Assembly (NCBI RefSeq): GCF_004361735.1
Contig: NZ_SNVV01000004.1
Span: 186,001 to 250,000 of the forward strand
Direction of reading: 5' to 3'
DNA from: Azoarcus indigens
GTDB lineage: Bacteria > Pseudomonadota > Gammaproteobacteria > Burkholderiales > Rhodocyclaceae
Length of the DNA stretch: 64,000 nucleotides
Below, one piece after another: positions 54,933 through 64,000 of this stretch (position 1 is its first letter; every line of letters starts with the position of its first letter). The notes under the pieces are model-generated. The model did not search any database, had not been told where the DNA came from, and saw only the letters and a list, made by a program, of their open reading frames with translations. The position numbers were made by a program, and so were the translations under genes.

Positions 54933-55334
54933 ATGGATTTCATCTTCATCGAAGAACTCAGGGTGCAGGCTTGGGTGGGAATATATACGCGGGAAAAGGC
55001 TGCCCCCCAGACGGTGGAACTCAACCTGACCTTCGGCGTGCCGGATAGTGCGGCACAGCATGACGATATTGCGGATACGATCAATTATGCGGATGTTATC
55101 GAGCGCATCCGGCAGGAGTTGTCGGCCAGGCATTTCAACCTGATAGAAACGCTGGGAGAGTTTGTGGTTGCTCTGCTGTTCGACGAGTTCGGTGCGCCCT
55201 GGGTCAAGATCCGGATTGCGAAGATCGGAGTAATGAAAGGAGTGCGTCGCGTGGGGGTTTTTATTCAGCGGGGCCGGGAAGGAATTTCCTTGCCGGATTC
55301 CAGCCTGATTGCAGGGCCCGAGGGAAAACCCTAG
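54933..55334 (+). CDS. folB: Dihydroneopterin aldolase
   Basis: A 133-residue protein: IEELRVQAWVGIYTREKAAP, NYADVIERIRQELSARHFNL, IETLGEFVVALLF and VKIRIAKIGVMKGVRRVGVF. The conserved Glu in the 'VGIYxxE' loop, the Tyr of NYADV and the E of LIETL are all present. It makes 6-hydroxymethyl-dihydropterin for folate. Its C-terminus is a little longer than usual (GREGISLPDSSLIAGPEGKP). It is divergent from plsY and ends in a two-way terminator. Confidence 0.95.
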   Translation: MDFIFIEELRVQAWVGIYTREKAAPQTVELNLTFGVPDSAAQHDDIADTINYADVIERIRQELSARHFNLIETLGEFVVALLFDEFGAPWVKIRIAKIGVMKGVRRVGVFIQRGREGISLPDSSLIAGPEGKP

Positions 55335-55346
55335 CCCTGGAAACTG

Positions 55347-55371
55347 AAAAACCGCCGGGCAGGCGGTTTTT
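55347..55371. terminator. Bidirectional rho-independent terminator between folB and the H-NS gene
   Basis: A 10-base perfect stem AAAAACCGCC/GGCGGTTTTT with loop GGGCA. A T5 tract appears on both strands, so it serves folB on the plus strand and the H-NS family gene on the minus strand. Confidence 0.93.
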
Positions 55372-55396
55372 CAATTCTTCATTCTGGGAGCAGGAA

Positions 55397-55753
55397 TCAG
55401 GCTGCAAGTTCGTCCAGCGATTTTCCCTGCGCCAGCCAGTCCAGTGCCCATTGCGGCTTGCGACCGCGGCCGCTCCAGCCAACACCCGGATTTTCCGGGT
55501 GGCGATACTTGACCACGGACGGGCTGGCCTTCTTCGGGCCCGCGCGCCGGCCACGTTTTGCCGCAGGCGCGGCCTTGTCAGCATCCTGGGCGTTGCCGAG
55601 AAGATCGTCCAGTGACAGGCCTTCTTCCGCGGCCATCTTCTGCATCCGCTTCAGCAAATCGCGGCGGGTGGAATCGCTCCGACGACGGATTTCGGATTCA
55701 ACCTTAGATTGCAGGCGGCGCAGTTCGGTCAGCGACATTTTGCCAAGATCCAT
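55397..55753 (-). CDS. H-NS family nucleoid-associated protein
   Basis: A 118-residue protein. The N-terminal half is a predicted coiled coil (MSLTELRRLQSKVESEIRRR) for dimerisation. The middle is a basic, flexible linker (KAAPAAKRGRRAGPKKAS). The C-terminal domain VKYRHPENPGVGWSGRGRKP has the AT-hook-like core GRGRKP and the following W, as in H-NS/BpH3-type proteins. It binds AT-rich DNA and silences foreign or accessory genes. The gene is monocistronic, with an AT-richer 156-base upstream region. Confidence 0.95.
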   Translation of the reverse strand: MDLGKMSLTELRRLQSKVESEIRRRSDSTRRDLLKRMQKMAAEEGLSLDDLLGNAQDADKAAPAAKRGRRAGPKKASPSVVKYRHPENPGVGWSGRGRKPQWALDWLAQGKSLDELAA

Positions 55754-55909
55754 GATTTCTCCACTTGTTTGGTCTTCCCGGATTTCTCGACTTAATTCAG
55801 CGAGGGAATGACCTTGTATAACGTGCTCCGGATTCTGCCACCAATATCCGGGAAAAAGAAATACCCGTTATGCGTGGGTCCGGAAATTAACGGAATTCAG
55901 CGGCCTTTT

Positions 55910-56398
55910 TCATTGCGCCACCGTGACCAGAGTGGGTTGCAGGCTGCGGAGAATGTCTTGGGGATGGAGGCCGACAAGATATCCCCGCCTGCCTCCATTG
56001 ATATAGATCAATGAGAGGTCAAGTATCGTCCTCTCCATGAATACGGGCATTTTCTTCCTCGTTCCGAAGGGAGAGGTGCCGCCGACGAGATATCCGGAAT
56101 GCCGATTCGCGGTTTCCGGCTTGCAGGGTTCAATGCGCTTGCATCCAGCCTGGCGTGCGAGTTCCTTTGTCGAGACTTTACGGTCGCCATGCATCAGGAC
56201 GATGAGCGGGCTGCCGTTCTCGTCTTCCATGATCAGGGTTTTAACCACTGCGTGCTCGGGGACATTCAGTGAGCGAGCCGAAACTGTCGTGCCGCCATGT
56301 TCCTCGTATTCATAGAGATGGTCGGAATGCGAGATTCCGTGTTCCTTGAGGAAACGGGTGGCTGGTGTTTCAGGTGCGTTCTTGCCGGGCTTGCTCAT
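55910..56398 (-). CDS. ybaK: Cys-tRNA(Pro) deacylase, YbaK/EbsC family
   Basis: A 162-residue protein: TPATRFLKEHGISHSDHLYE, HAVVKTLIMEDENGSPLIVL, KVSTKELARQAGCKRIEPCK and SGYLVGGTSPFGTRKKMPVF (the conserved Lys and GGTSPFG of YbaK). It removes Cys wrongly loaded on tRNA-Pro. Length and motif spacing fit YbaK. The gene is alone between the H-NS gene and xerD, both also on the minus strand. Confidence 0.95.
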   Translation of the reverse strand: MSKPGKNAPETPATRFLKEHGISHSDHLYEYEEHGGTTVSARSLNVPEHAVVKTLIMEDENGSPLIVLMHGDRKVSTKELARQAGCKRIEPCKPETANRHSGYLVGGTSPFGTRKKMPVFMERTILDLSLIYINGGRRGYLVGLHPQDILRSLQPTLVTVAQ

Positions 56399-56447
56399 GA
56401 TTGCAGGAGTGTAGTCGGAGTGACGTTTTTTTTCAGATCGGTGCTTC

Positions 56448-57365
56448 TTAAGCGCGTGGATGATGCGTGGTATGCAATTGCTTCAGGCGTTCGCGGGCGA
56501 CATGGGTATAGACCTGAGTGGTGGATATGTCAGCGTGGCCGAGCAGCATTTGCACGACGCGCAGATCGGCGCCGTGGTTAAGGAGGTGTGTGGCAAATGC
56601 ATGGCGCAATGTGTGGGGCGATATCCTGTCCGTCGGGATGCCGGCTTGCATGGCGCGCTGTTTGACGATACGCCAGAACATCTGCCGGGTCATCGCCTGG
56701 CCGCGGCGGGTCAGGAATATTTCATCCGAGCGCTGAGCGCCGAGTAATGCACTCCGCGCCTCCCGCATATAGCGGATTATCCACTCCGCCGCGATATCGC
56801 CCAGCGGCACCAGGCGCTCCTTGCTGCCTTTGCCGATGACACGAACCAAGCCTTCGTTCAGAGAAACGGCAAAGGTCTTCAGGCCGATGAGTTCGGAAAC
56901 CCGCAGGCCGGTCGCGTAGAGCACTTCCAGCATGCAGCGGTCGCGCAGGCCGAGCGGCGAATCGTCATCCGGTGCAGATAGCAGGGCCTCGACCTGTTTC
57001 TCGGACAAGGTGCGTGGAAATCGCTGCGTAGGCAGCGGGGCGTCCAGAATGAGTGTGGGATCCTCGCTTATTTCTCCTTGGGCGAGTTGCATGCGGTAAT
57101 AGCGCCGCCACGCGGATAACAGTCTGCGCTGACTGGCGGGTTTTGCGCGCAGGCTGAATTCCGCGAGATAGGCCGCGAGTTCGTTGCCTCTGGCCTGTTT
57201 TAATTCGATGCGGCGTTTCTTCAGCCAGGCGGCGAATAGCGCGAGATCGCTGCGATAGCCAGCCAACGTATTGCGCGCCAGGCCGTGCTCAAGCCAGAGT
57301 GTGTCGGTGAAGCGATCCAATTCGCTCCGGGTGGCCGGATCGAGCCCGCTTTCGGCGGCGTTCAA
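56448..57365 (-). CDS. xerD: Site-specific tyrosine recombinase XerD
   Basis: 305 residues from TTG 57365-57363, which overlaps the ogt stop (TTGA). GAGGG about 6 bases upstream supports this start; the longer open frame upstream is the shadow of ogt. SAM-like N-terminal domain: DTLWLEHGLARNTLAGYRSD. The catalytic residues are R in YATGLRVSELIGL, K in GKGSKERLVPL, HxxR in SPHTLRHAFATHLL, H in LLGHADISTTQVY and the nucleophile Tyr in the same block. With XerC it resolves chromosome dimers at dif. It is translationally coupled to ogt. Confidence 0.95.
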   Translation of the reverse strand: MNAAESGLDPATRSELDRFTDTLWLEHGLARNTLAGYRSDLALFAAWLKKRRIELKQARGNELAAYLAEFSLRAKPASQRRLLSAWRRYYRMQLAQGEISEDPTLILDAPLPTQRFPRTLSEKQVEALLSAPDDDSPLGLRDRCMLEVLYATGLRVSELIGLKTFAVSLNEGLVRVIGKGSKERLVPLGDIAAEWIIRYMREARSALLGAQRSDEIFLTRRGQAMTRQMFWRIVKQRAMQAGIPTDRISPHTLRHAFATHLLNHGADLRVVQMLLGHADISTTQVYTHVARERLKQLHTTHHPRA

Positions 57366-57856
57366 ATCGCGCCCTCGTTTTGCAGTAACCAGCGCTTGGC
57401 GGCGAGCAAATAGCCATCCGTGGCATTGGCGAATCCCCCGAGGCCCTGCCGGGACACGACTCTGTGGCAGGGGGTGAGCAAGGGAAACGGATTTGCACCG
57501 CAGGCCTGGCCGACCGCGCGTGGGCTGCCCCCAACCAGTCGGGCGAGTTCGCCATAGGTGCGGGTCTGGCCGCAGGGAATGGCGCGGATTGCTTTCCACA
57601 CGGCTCGCTGGAACGGAGTCCCATGCTCGGTCGGCAGCACGTTGACGGCGGTGTCGGGCGCGGCCAGCCAGGCACATATCTGCTCAGTAACCCTTCGAGC
57701 GTGCGGAGTGCCCGGTGGTACAGCTGGTGCCTCCGGTGGGAGAAAGCGCAATTCGGTTAGCTGCTCGTCCGCGAAGCGCAGGCCGAAGCCGCCGAAGGGC
57801 AATTGGAGGATGGCGCTGAAGCTGGAGAGGTCGGGGGGGGAAGGGGGCATGACCAT
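57362..57856 (-). CDS. ogt: Methylated-DNA-protein-cysteine methyltransferase
   Basis: A 164-residue suicidal repair protein. The active site is LLTPCHRVVSRQGLGGFA (PCHRV Cys). The helix-turn-helix is GQTRTYGELARLVGGSPRAV. FQRAVWKAIRAIPCG precedes it. It takes methyl groups from O6-methylguanine or O4-methylthymine in DNA. ATG 57856 and ATG 57850 are both possible starts. There is no Ada N-terminal domain. Its stop overlaps the xerD start. Confidence 0.95.
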   Translation of the reverse strand: MVMPPSPPDLSSFSAILQLPFGGFGLRFADEQLTELRFLPPEAPAVPPGTPHARRVTEQICAWLAAPDTAVNVLPTEHGTPFQRAVWKAIRAIPCGQTRTYGELARLVGGSPRAVGQACGANPFPLLTPCHRVVSRQGLGGFANATDGYLLAAKRWLLQNEGAI

Positions 57857-58283
57857 GCTCGCTGGATGTTGCCGGCGCGGCCTGCTGAGAGGTGGGTGCG
57901 GCGGAACCCGAGGATCCCGCCGACCCGATTGCTCTACCCCAGAGCAAAACTGCGGGCCAAAAAACTGCCCTTAGGACGGATTATGCCACGGGCTCGATAC
58001 TCAACGCGTACAAAGGACTACGTAATTGTTCGGATAACGTTGACGTTAGCGTAAGCCAGAAGGAGGGTAAGGAGGCCGCGCACTCGGTCGGAAAGGTGCT
58101 TGTTTCCTTGCTTTCCGCCGAGGGGCGTACCCTTCCCTGTTCTATCTGTGCCCGTTCTAGGCGCGCGTAGTATGCAACGAAAGGCAAATGCCCACCGGAA
58201 TGGGCATCGCGCTTTGAGAAGGGGCGGCGGGAAGCGGTCATGCGGCTGAGAGGTCTCTCCGGGGGCGCTGGGACGCCGCCGCC
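57857..58283. other. 427-base gene-free gap between ogt and proA
   Basis: Short open frames here have no ribosome site or recognisable protein pattern. Near the proA end there is a hairpin (58188-58194 with 58201-58207, 7-base stem) that on the minus strand is followed by TTTGCCTTTCGTT, a likely proA terminator. A CATAAT box at 57985-57980 (minus strand) could serve ogt, but no -35 was found. The stretch is less GC-rich than its neighbours. Nothing else is seen. Confidence 0.5.
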
Positions 58284-59561
58284 TCAGCGTCGTACTTCGC
58301 CGTTGCCGAACACGATCCATTTCTGGCTGGTCAGCCCTTCTAGGCCGACCGGGCCGCGGGCATGGATCTTGTCGGTTGAAATGCCGATTTCCGCGCCCAG
58401 GCCGTATTCGAAGCCGTCGGCGAAGCGGGTGGAGGCATTTACCATCACTGAAGCGGAGTCCACCTCACGCAGGAAGCGCATCGCGCTGCTGTAGTTCTCG
58501 GTGATGATGGCTTCGGTGTGCTGCGAGCTGTAGGTGTTGATGTGTTCGATGGCGGCATCCAGCCCGTCGACCACCTTTACCGCGATGATGGGTGCGAGAT
58601 ATTCCTCCCGCCAGTCTTGCTCGGTGGCTTCCCGCAGATGCTGCTGGCCGATGCCGGCCTCGCGCAGTATGGCCAGCGTTTTCGGGCAGCCGCGTATTTC
58701 AACACCCTTGCCAGTCAGCATGCGGCCGATTTCGGGCAGGAAGCGCTGGGCGACGCCGCGGGCGACGACCAGGCTTTCCGTGGTGTTGCAGGGCGCGTAG
58801 CGCTGCGTCTTGGCGTTCTCGACGATGGGGACGACCTTGGCAGGATCGGCGTCGTCGTCCACATAGACGTGGCAGTTGCCGTCCAGGTGCTTGATCACCG
58901 GCACGCGGGCATCGCGGGAGATGCGCTCGATCAGGCCCTTGCCGCCGCGGGGGACGATCACGTCCACATACTCCGGCATGGTGATCATGGCGCCGACGGC
59001 GGCGCGGTCCGCGGTTTCCACGACTTGAACTGCGCTCTCAGGCAAGCCGGCTTCGGCCAGGCCGGCGCGCACGCAGGCGGCGATGGCCTGGTTGCTGTGC
59101 AGGGCTTCCTTGCCGCCGCGCAGGATGGCGGCGTTACCCGACTTGAGGCAAAGCGCGGCCGCGTCGGCCGTCACGTTGGGGCGGGATTCATAGATGATGC
59201 CGATTACGCCCAGCGGCACCCGCATCTTGCCGACCTGGATGCCGCTGGGGCGGCGCTTCATGTCGGTGATCTCGCCGACAGGGTCCGGCAGCGCGGCGAC
59301 CTGCTCCAGGCCTTCGGCCATGGTGGCGATGACCTTGTCGGTGAGTGCCAGGCGGTCGATCAGCGCGGCGTCTAGGCCGGCGGCGCGGGCGGCCTCCAGA
59401 TCGCGCGCGTTGGCGGCGAGCAGGGATTCGCGCTGGGCGCGGACGGCGGCGGCCATGGCCCGCAGGGCGCGGTTCTTGGCGTCGGTGGATGCGGCGGCGA
59501 GTTGGCGGGAAGCGGCGCGGGCCTGGCGGCCCAGGGCTTCCATATAGGCTTGGGTGTCCAT
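58284..59561 (-). CDS. proA: Glutamate-5-semialdehyde dehydrogenase (gamma-glutamyl phosphate reductase)
   Basis: A 425-residue protein of the aldehyde dehydrogenase superfamily: [52 protein letters not shown], the Cys of [14 protein letters not shown] (catalytic) and [20 protein letters not shown]. It reduces glutamyl phosphate to the semialdehyde for proline. The length is normal. It follows holA with an 82-base gap, as in other betaproteobacteria, and may share a transcript. Confidence 0.98.
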   Translation of the reverse strand: MDTQAYMEALGRQARAASRQLAAASTDAKNRALRAMAAAVRAQRESLLAANARDLEAARAAGLDAALIDRLALTDKVIATMAEGLEQVAALPDPVGEITDMKRRPSGIQVGKMRVPLGVIGIIYESRPNVTADAAALCLKSGNAAILRGGKEALHSNQAIAACVRAGLAEAGLPESAVQVVETADRAAVGAMITMPEYVDVIVPRGGKGLIERISRDARVPVIKHLDGNCHVYVDDDADPAKVVPIVENAKTQRYAPCNTTESLVVARGVAQRFLPEIGRMLTGKGVEIRGCPKTLAILREAGIGQQHLREATEQDWREEYLAPIIAVKVVDGLDAAIEHINTYSSQHTEAIITENYSSAMRFLREVDSASVMVNASTRFADGFEYGLGAEIGISTDKIHARGPVGLEGLTSQKWIVFGNGEVRR

Positions 59562-59643
59562 CGGCTTCTTCGGTGCTGAGACGCAAACGTCAATTAAAGC
59601 ACCGAACCGTGCTGGCCGGCGAGCGCGGGCAGGCGTAGCGGGC

Positions 59644-60654
59644 TTAGCGGGAGCGGCTCAGGCGCAGCGCCAGGAGCAGGAATTCGTCCCAGATGTCGCC
59701 GGGTACCAGGCCCTTGACCATGCGGTCTATGCGGGCAGCGTGCATCAGCGCGGCGCGCAACGTGCCGATGGAGAGCCGGCTCACTGCCTTGCCCAGCGCC
59801 TGGCGGCGGCGTTCGTCGAACACCCGTTCCGCCTTCATCAGCGCTTGCAGGGGTTGGCCTTCATCCTGGCCGCTGCGCAGTGCCGCCAGCGTGCGGGTTT
59901 CGTTTGCCAGCGCCCACAGCACCAAGGGCGGAGCGGCGCCTTCGCCGCGCAGGCCGTCTAGCAGGCGGGCGCAGCGCGCCGGGTCGCCTTCCAGAATGGC
60001 GTGGCGGAGTTTGTCGATGTCGTAGCGGGCGACGTTCAGCACAGCGTCCTGCACCTGTTCCAGCGTCAGGGCGCCTTCCGGGTGCAGCAGGCCGAGCTTG
60101 CGGATTTCCTGGTGGGCGGCGAGCAGATTGCCTTCCACATGGTCCGCGATGAAGGCGAGGGCTTCGGGCGCTGCGGTCTGTTTCTGTGCGGCCAGCCTGT
60201 GGGCGATCCAGTCCGGCAGACGCTCGCGCTCGGGCGCGTTCAGCTCCAGCACATTGCCCTGGTCTGACAGGGCCTTGAACCAGCTGGTCTTGCGCGCCTG
60301 CCAGTCGATTTCCGGCAGGGTGAGCAGGGTGATGGTGCCAGCGGGCAGGTTGGCCGCATGACGCTGCAGGGCTTCGCCGCCGTCGCGGCCGGGCTTGCCG
60401 GTGGGTATGCGCAGGTCGATCAGCTTGGAGCCGCCGAACAGGGACATGTTGCCGGCGGCCAGCGTCAGGCTGTCCCAGCGGAATCCTTGGCCGACGACCA
60501 GGGTTTCGCGCTCTTCGTAGCCTTGTTTCTTCGCTGCCGCGCGGATGGCGTCGGCCGCCTCCAGCACCAGCAGCGGCTCGTTGCCGTGTACCGTCCACAA
60601 CGGTGCCAGCGCTTTGCCGAGCTGGGCCTGGAGCTGGTCGGGACGCAGGATCAC
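59644..60654 (-). CDS. holA: DNA polymerase III delta subunit
   Basis: A 336-residue protein: [80 protein letters not shown] and the C-terminal [15 protein letters not shown]. It is the wrench of the clamp loader that opens the beta clamp. Its start overlaps the lptE stop by 4 bases, the usual leuS-lptE-holA arrangement. Confidence 0.97.
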   Translation of the reverse strand: MILRPDQLQAQLGKALAPLWTVHGNEPLLVLEAADAIRAAAKKQGYEERETLVVGQGFRWDSLTLAAGNMSLFGGSKLIDLRIPTGKPGRDGGEALQRHAANLPAGTITLLTLPEIDWQARKTSWFKALSDQGNVLELNAPERERLPDWIAHRLAAQKQTAAPEALAFIADHVEGNLLAAHQEIRKLGLLHPEGALTLEQVQDAVLNVARYDIDKLRHAILEGDPARCARLLDGLRGEGAAPPLVLWALANETRTLAALRSGQDEGQPLQALMKAERVFDERRRQALGKAVSRLSIGTLRAALMHAARIDRMVKGLVPGDIWDEFLLLALRLSRSR

Positions 60655-61166
60655 GGGTTGCGATGAACCGCCGCGAGGCGGCGCATGATCTGCATCACCA
60701 GGTCGCTCTGCATGTCGTTGTAGAGCAGGTTCTCTTCCTGCTCCTTGCCCAGCACCTGGGAGTCGTCGAAGGTGTATTCCCGGCGCGCCAGGATGGTGGT
60801 GGGCGGGATGAGGTCGCTGCCGCCCTTGTCCACCAGCCGGAAGCGGATGCGCTGGACGAGCTGGTATTCGCGCACCTTGCCGGCGCCGGTCAGGCTGAGG
60901 ATCTCGCGTTCGCGTTCGTTGGCCAGGATCTGCAGCTTGACGTCGGCTGCGGCCGGGTCATCCACCACGGTGGTGCTGCCGCTGGTGGCGATGTGCCGGC
61001 GCAGCGAGATGCCGAGGTCGGAATACTGGCTGGCGCCGACGTGGATGGTGGCGAAGTCCAGCGGTTGCGGTCCGCGCAGGCGGAAGCCGCAGCCGGCCAG
61101 CAGTGCGGCGGCCAAGCCGGCGCTGGCACCGGTGAGGAAGCGACGCCGGTTGAAGGAGGAAGGCAT
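60651..61166 (-). CDS. lptE: LPS-assembly lipoprotein LptE
   Basis: A 171-residue protein. The signal peptide ends in lipobox LAGC (C26) and begins with RRRFLTG, a Tat-like sequence that can be a chance run of Arg. The mature part has CGFRLRGPQPLDFATIHVGA, typical of LptE, and a long C-terminal helix (ENLLYNDMQSDLVMQIMRRL). LptE plugs LptD in the outer membrane and helps place LPS. It is 11 bases after leuS and coupled to holA. Confidence 0.95.
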   Translation of the reverse strand: MPSSFNRRRFLTGASAGLAAALLAGCGFRLRGPQPLDFATIHVGASQYSDLGISLRRHIATSGSTTVVDDPAAADVKLQILANEREREILSLTGAGKVREYQLVQRIRFRLVDKGGSDLIPPTTILARREYTFDDSQVLGKEQEENLLYNDMQSDLVMQIMRRLAAVHRNP

Positions 61167-61177
61167 CAGGGGTGTCC

Positions 61178-64000
<2,823 letters not shown>

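Noticed and set aside
57857-58283. Small genes in the ogt-proA gap
   Set aside because: The short frames on both strands have no ribosome site, no start with conserved pattern and overlap each other.

Overview
The window is chromosomal DNA from a GC-rich Gram-negative bacterium. It fits a betaproteobacterium, most likely of the Rhodocyclales type. The reasons are the leuS-lptE-holA-proA order, the fmdB-DUF502-aspS order, rpsU-dnaG-rpoD followed by a CAT-anticodon tRNA, the pilB-pilC-pilD set, an H-NS family protein with the short C-terminal DNA-binding motif, and an exosortase A (XrtA/EpsH)-type exopolysaccharide locus. The genus cannot be fixed from the sequence alone. No insertion sequence, prophage or CRISPR array was seen.

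Positions 1-28588 are a large surface-polysaccharide region. A long minus-strand gene train with mostly 4-base start/stop overlaps runs from 16107 to beyond position 1: ATP-grasp protein, acyl-CoA ligase, PLP decarboxylase, a Gtr-like membrane glycosylation triad, flippase, glycosyltransferases, pyruvyl transferase, an asparagine-synthase-like protein without the glutaminase cysteine, a small phosphatase, a deacetylase-like protein and a second, truncated ATP-grasp protein. Divergently, a plus-strand operon from 16219 encodes an acyl carrier protein, two exosortase-A-associated alpha/beta hydrolases and a GT2. It is followed by an 899-residue exported protein made of two related domains joined by (ADK)11(AEK)4 repeats. 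A second minus-strand operon (28588-22234) carries a GT4, a CapK-like adenylate-forming enzyme, a polysaccharide deacetylase, an unknown toroid-like protein and a GT2. The ACP, ATP-grasp, type III PLP decarboxylase and ligase together resemble the logic of aminoacyl-ACP side-chain pathways such as butirosin BtrI/BtrJ/BtrK. This is the best candidate for an undescribed chemistry here. The exosortase itself and any PEP-CTERM substrate are not in the window.

Positions 28786-36692 are mixed: an exported TPR protein, argB, a VanZ-domain membrane protein with an exported beta-helix protein, an Hsp20 gene with a clear sigma-32 type promoter, a small Cys-rich protein, a coupled barnase-like lipoprotein/barstar/NudB operon, and a response-regulator/TPR protein whose phospho-acceptor Asp is Glu.

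Positions 36831-64000 are mostly housekeeping: aspS, DUF502, fmdB; pilD, pilC, pilB; a CcsA-like cytochrome assembly protein divergent from ffh; an EI24 protein, a MoCF-domain protein, a YgjP-like peptidase and gloA; tRNA, rpoD, dnaG and rpsU with an internal attenuator-like terminator; tsaD, plsY, folB, an H-NS family gene, ybaK, xerD, ogt; then proA, holA, lptE and leuS.
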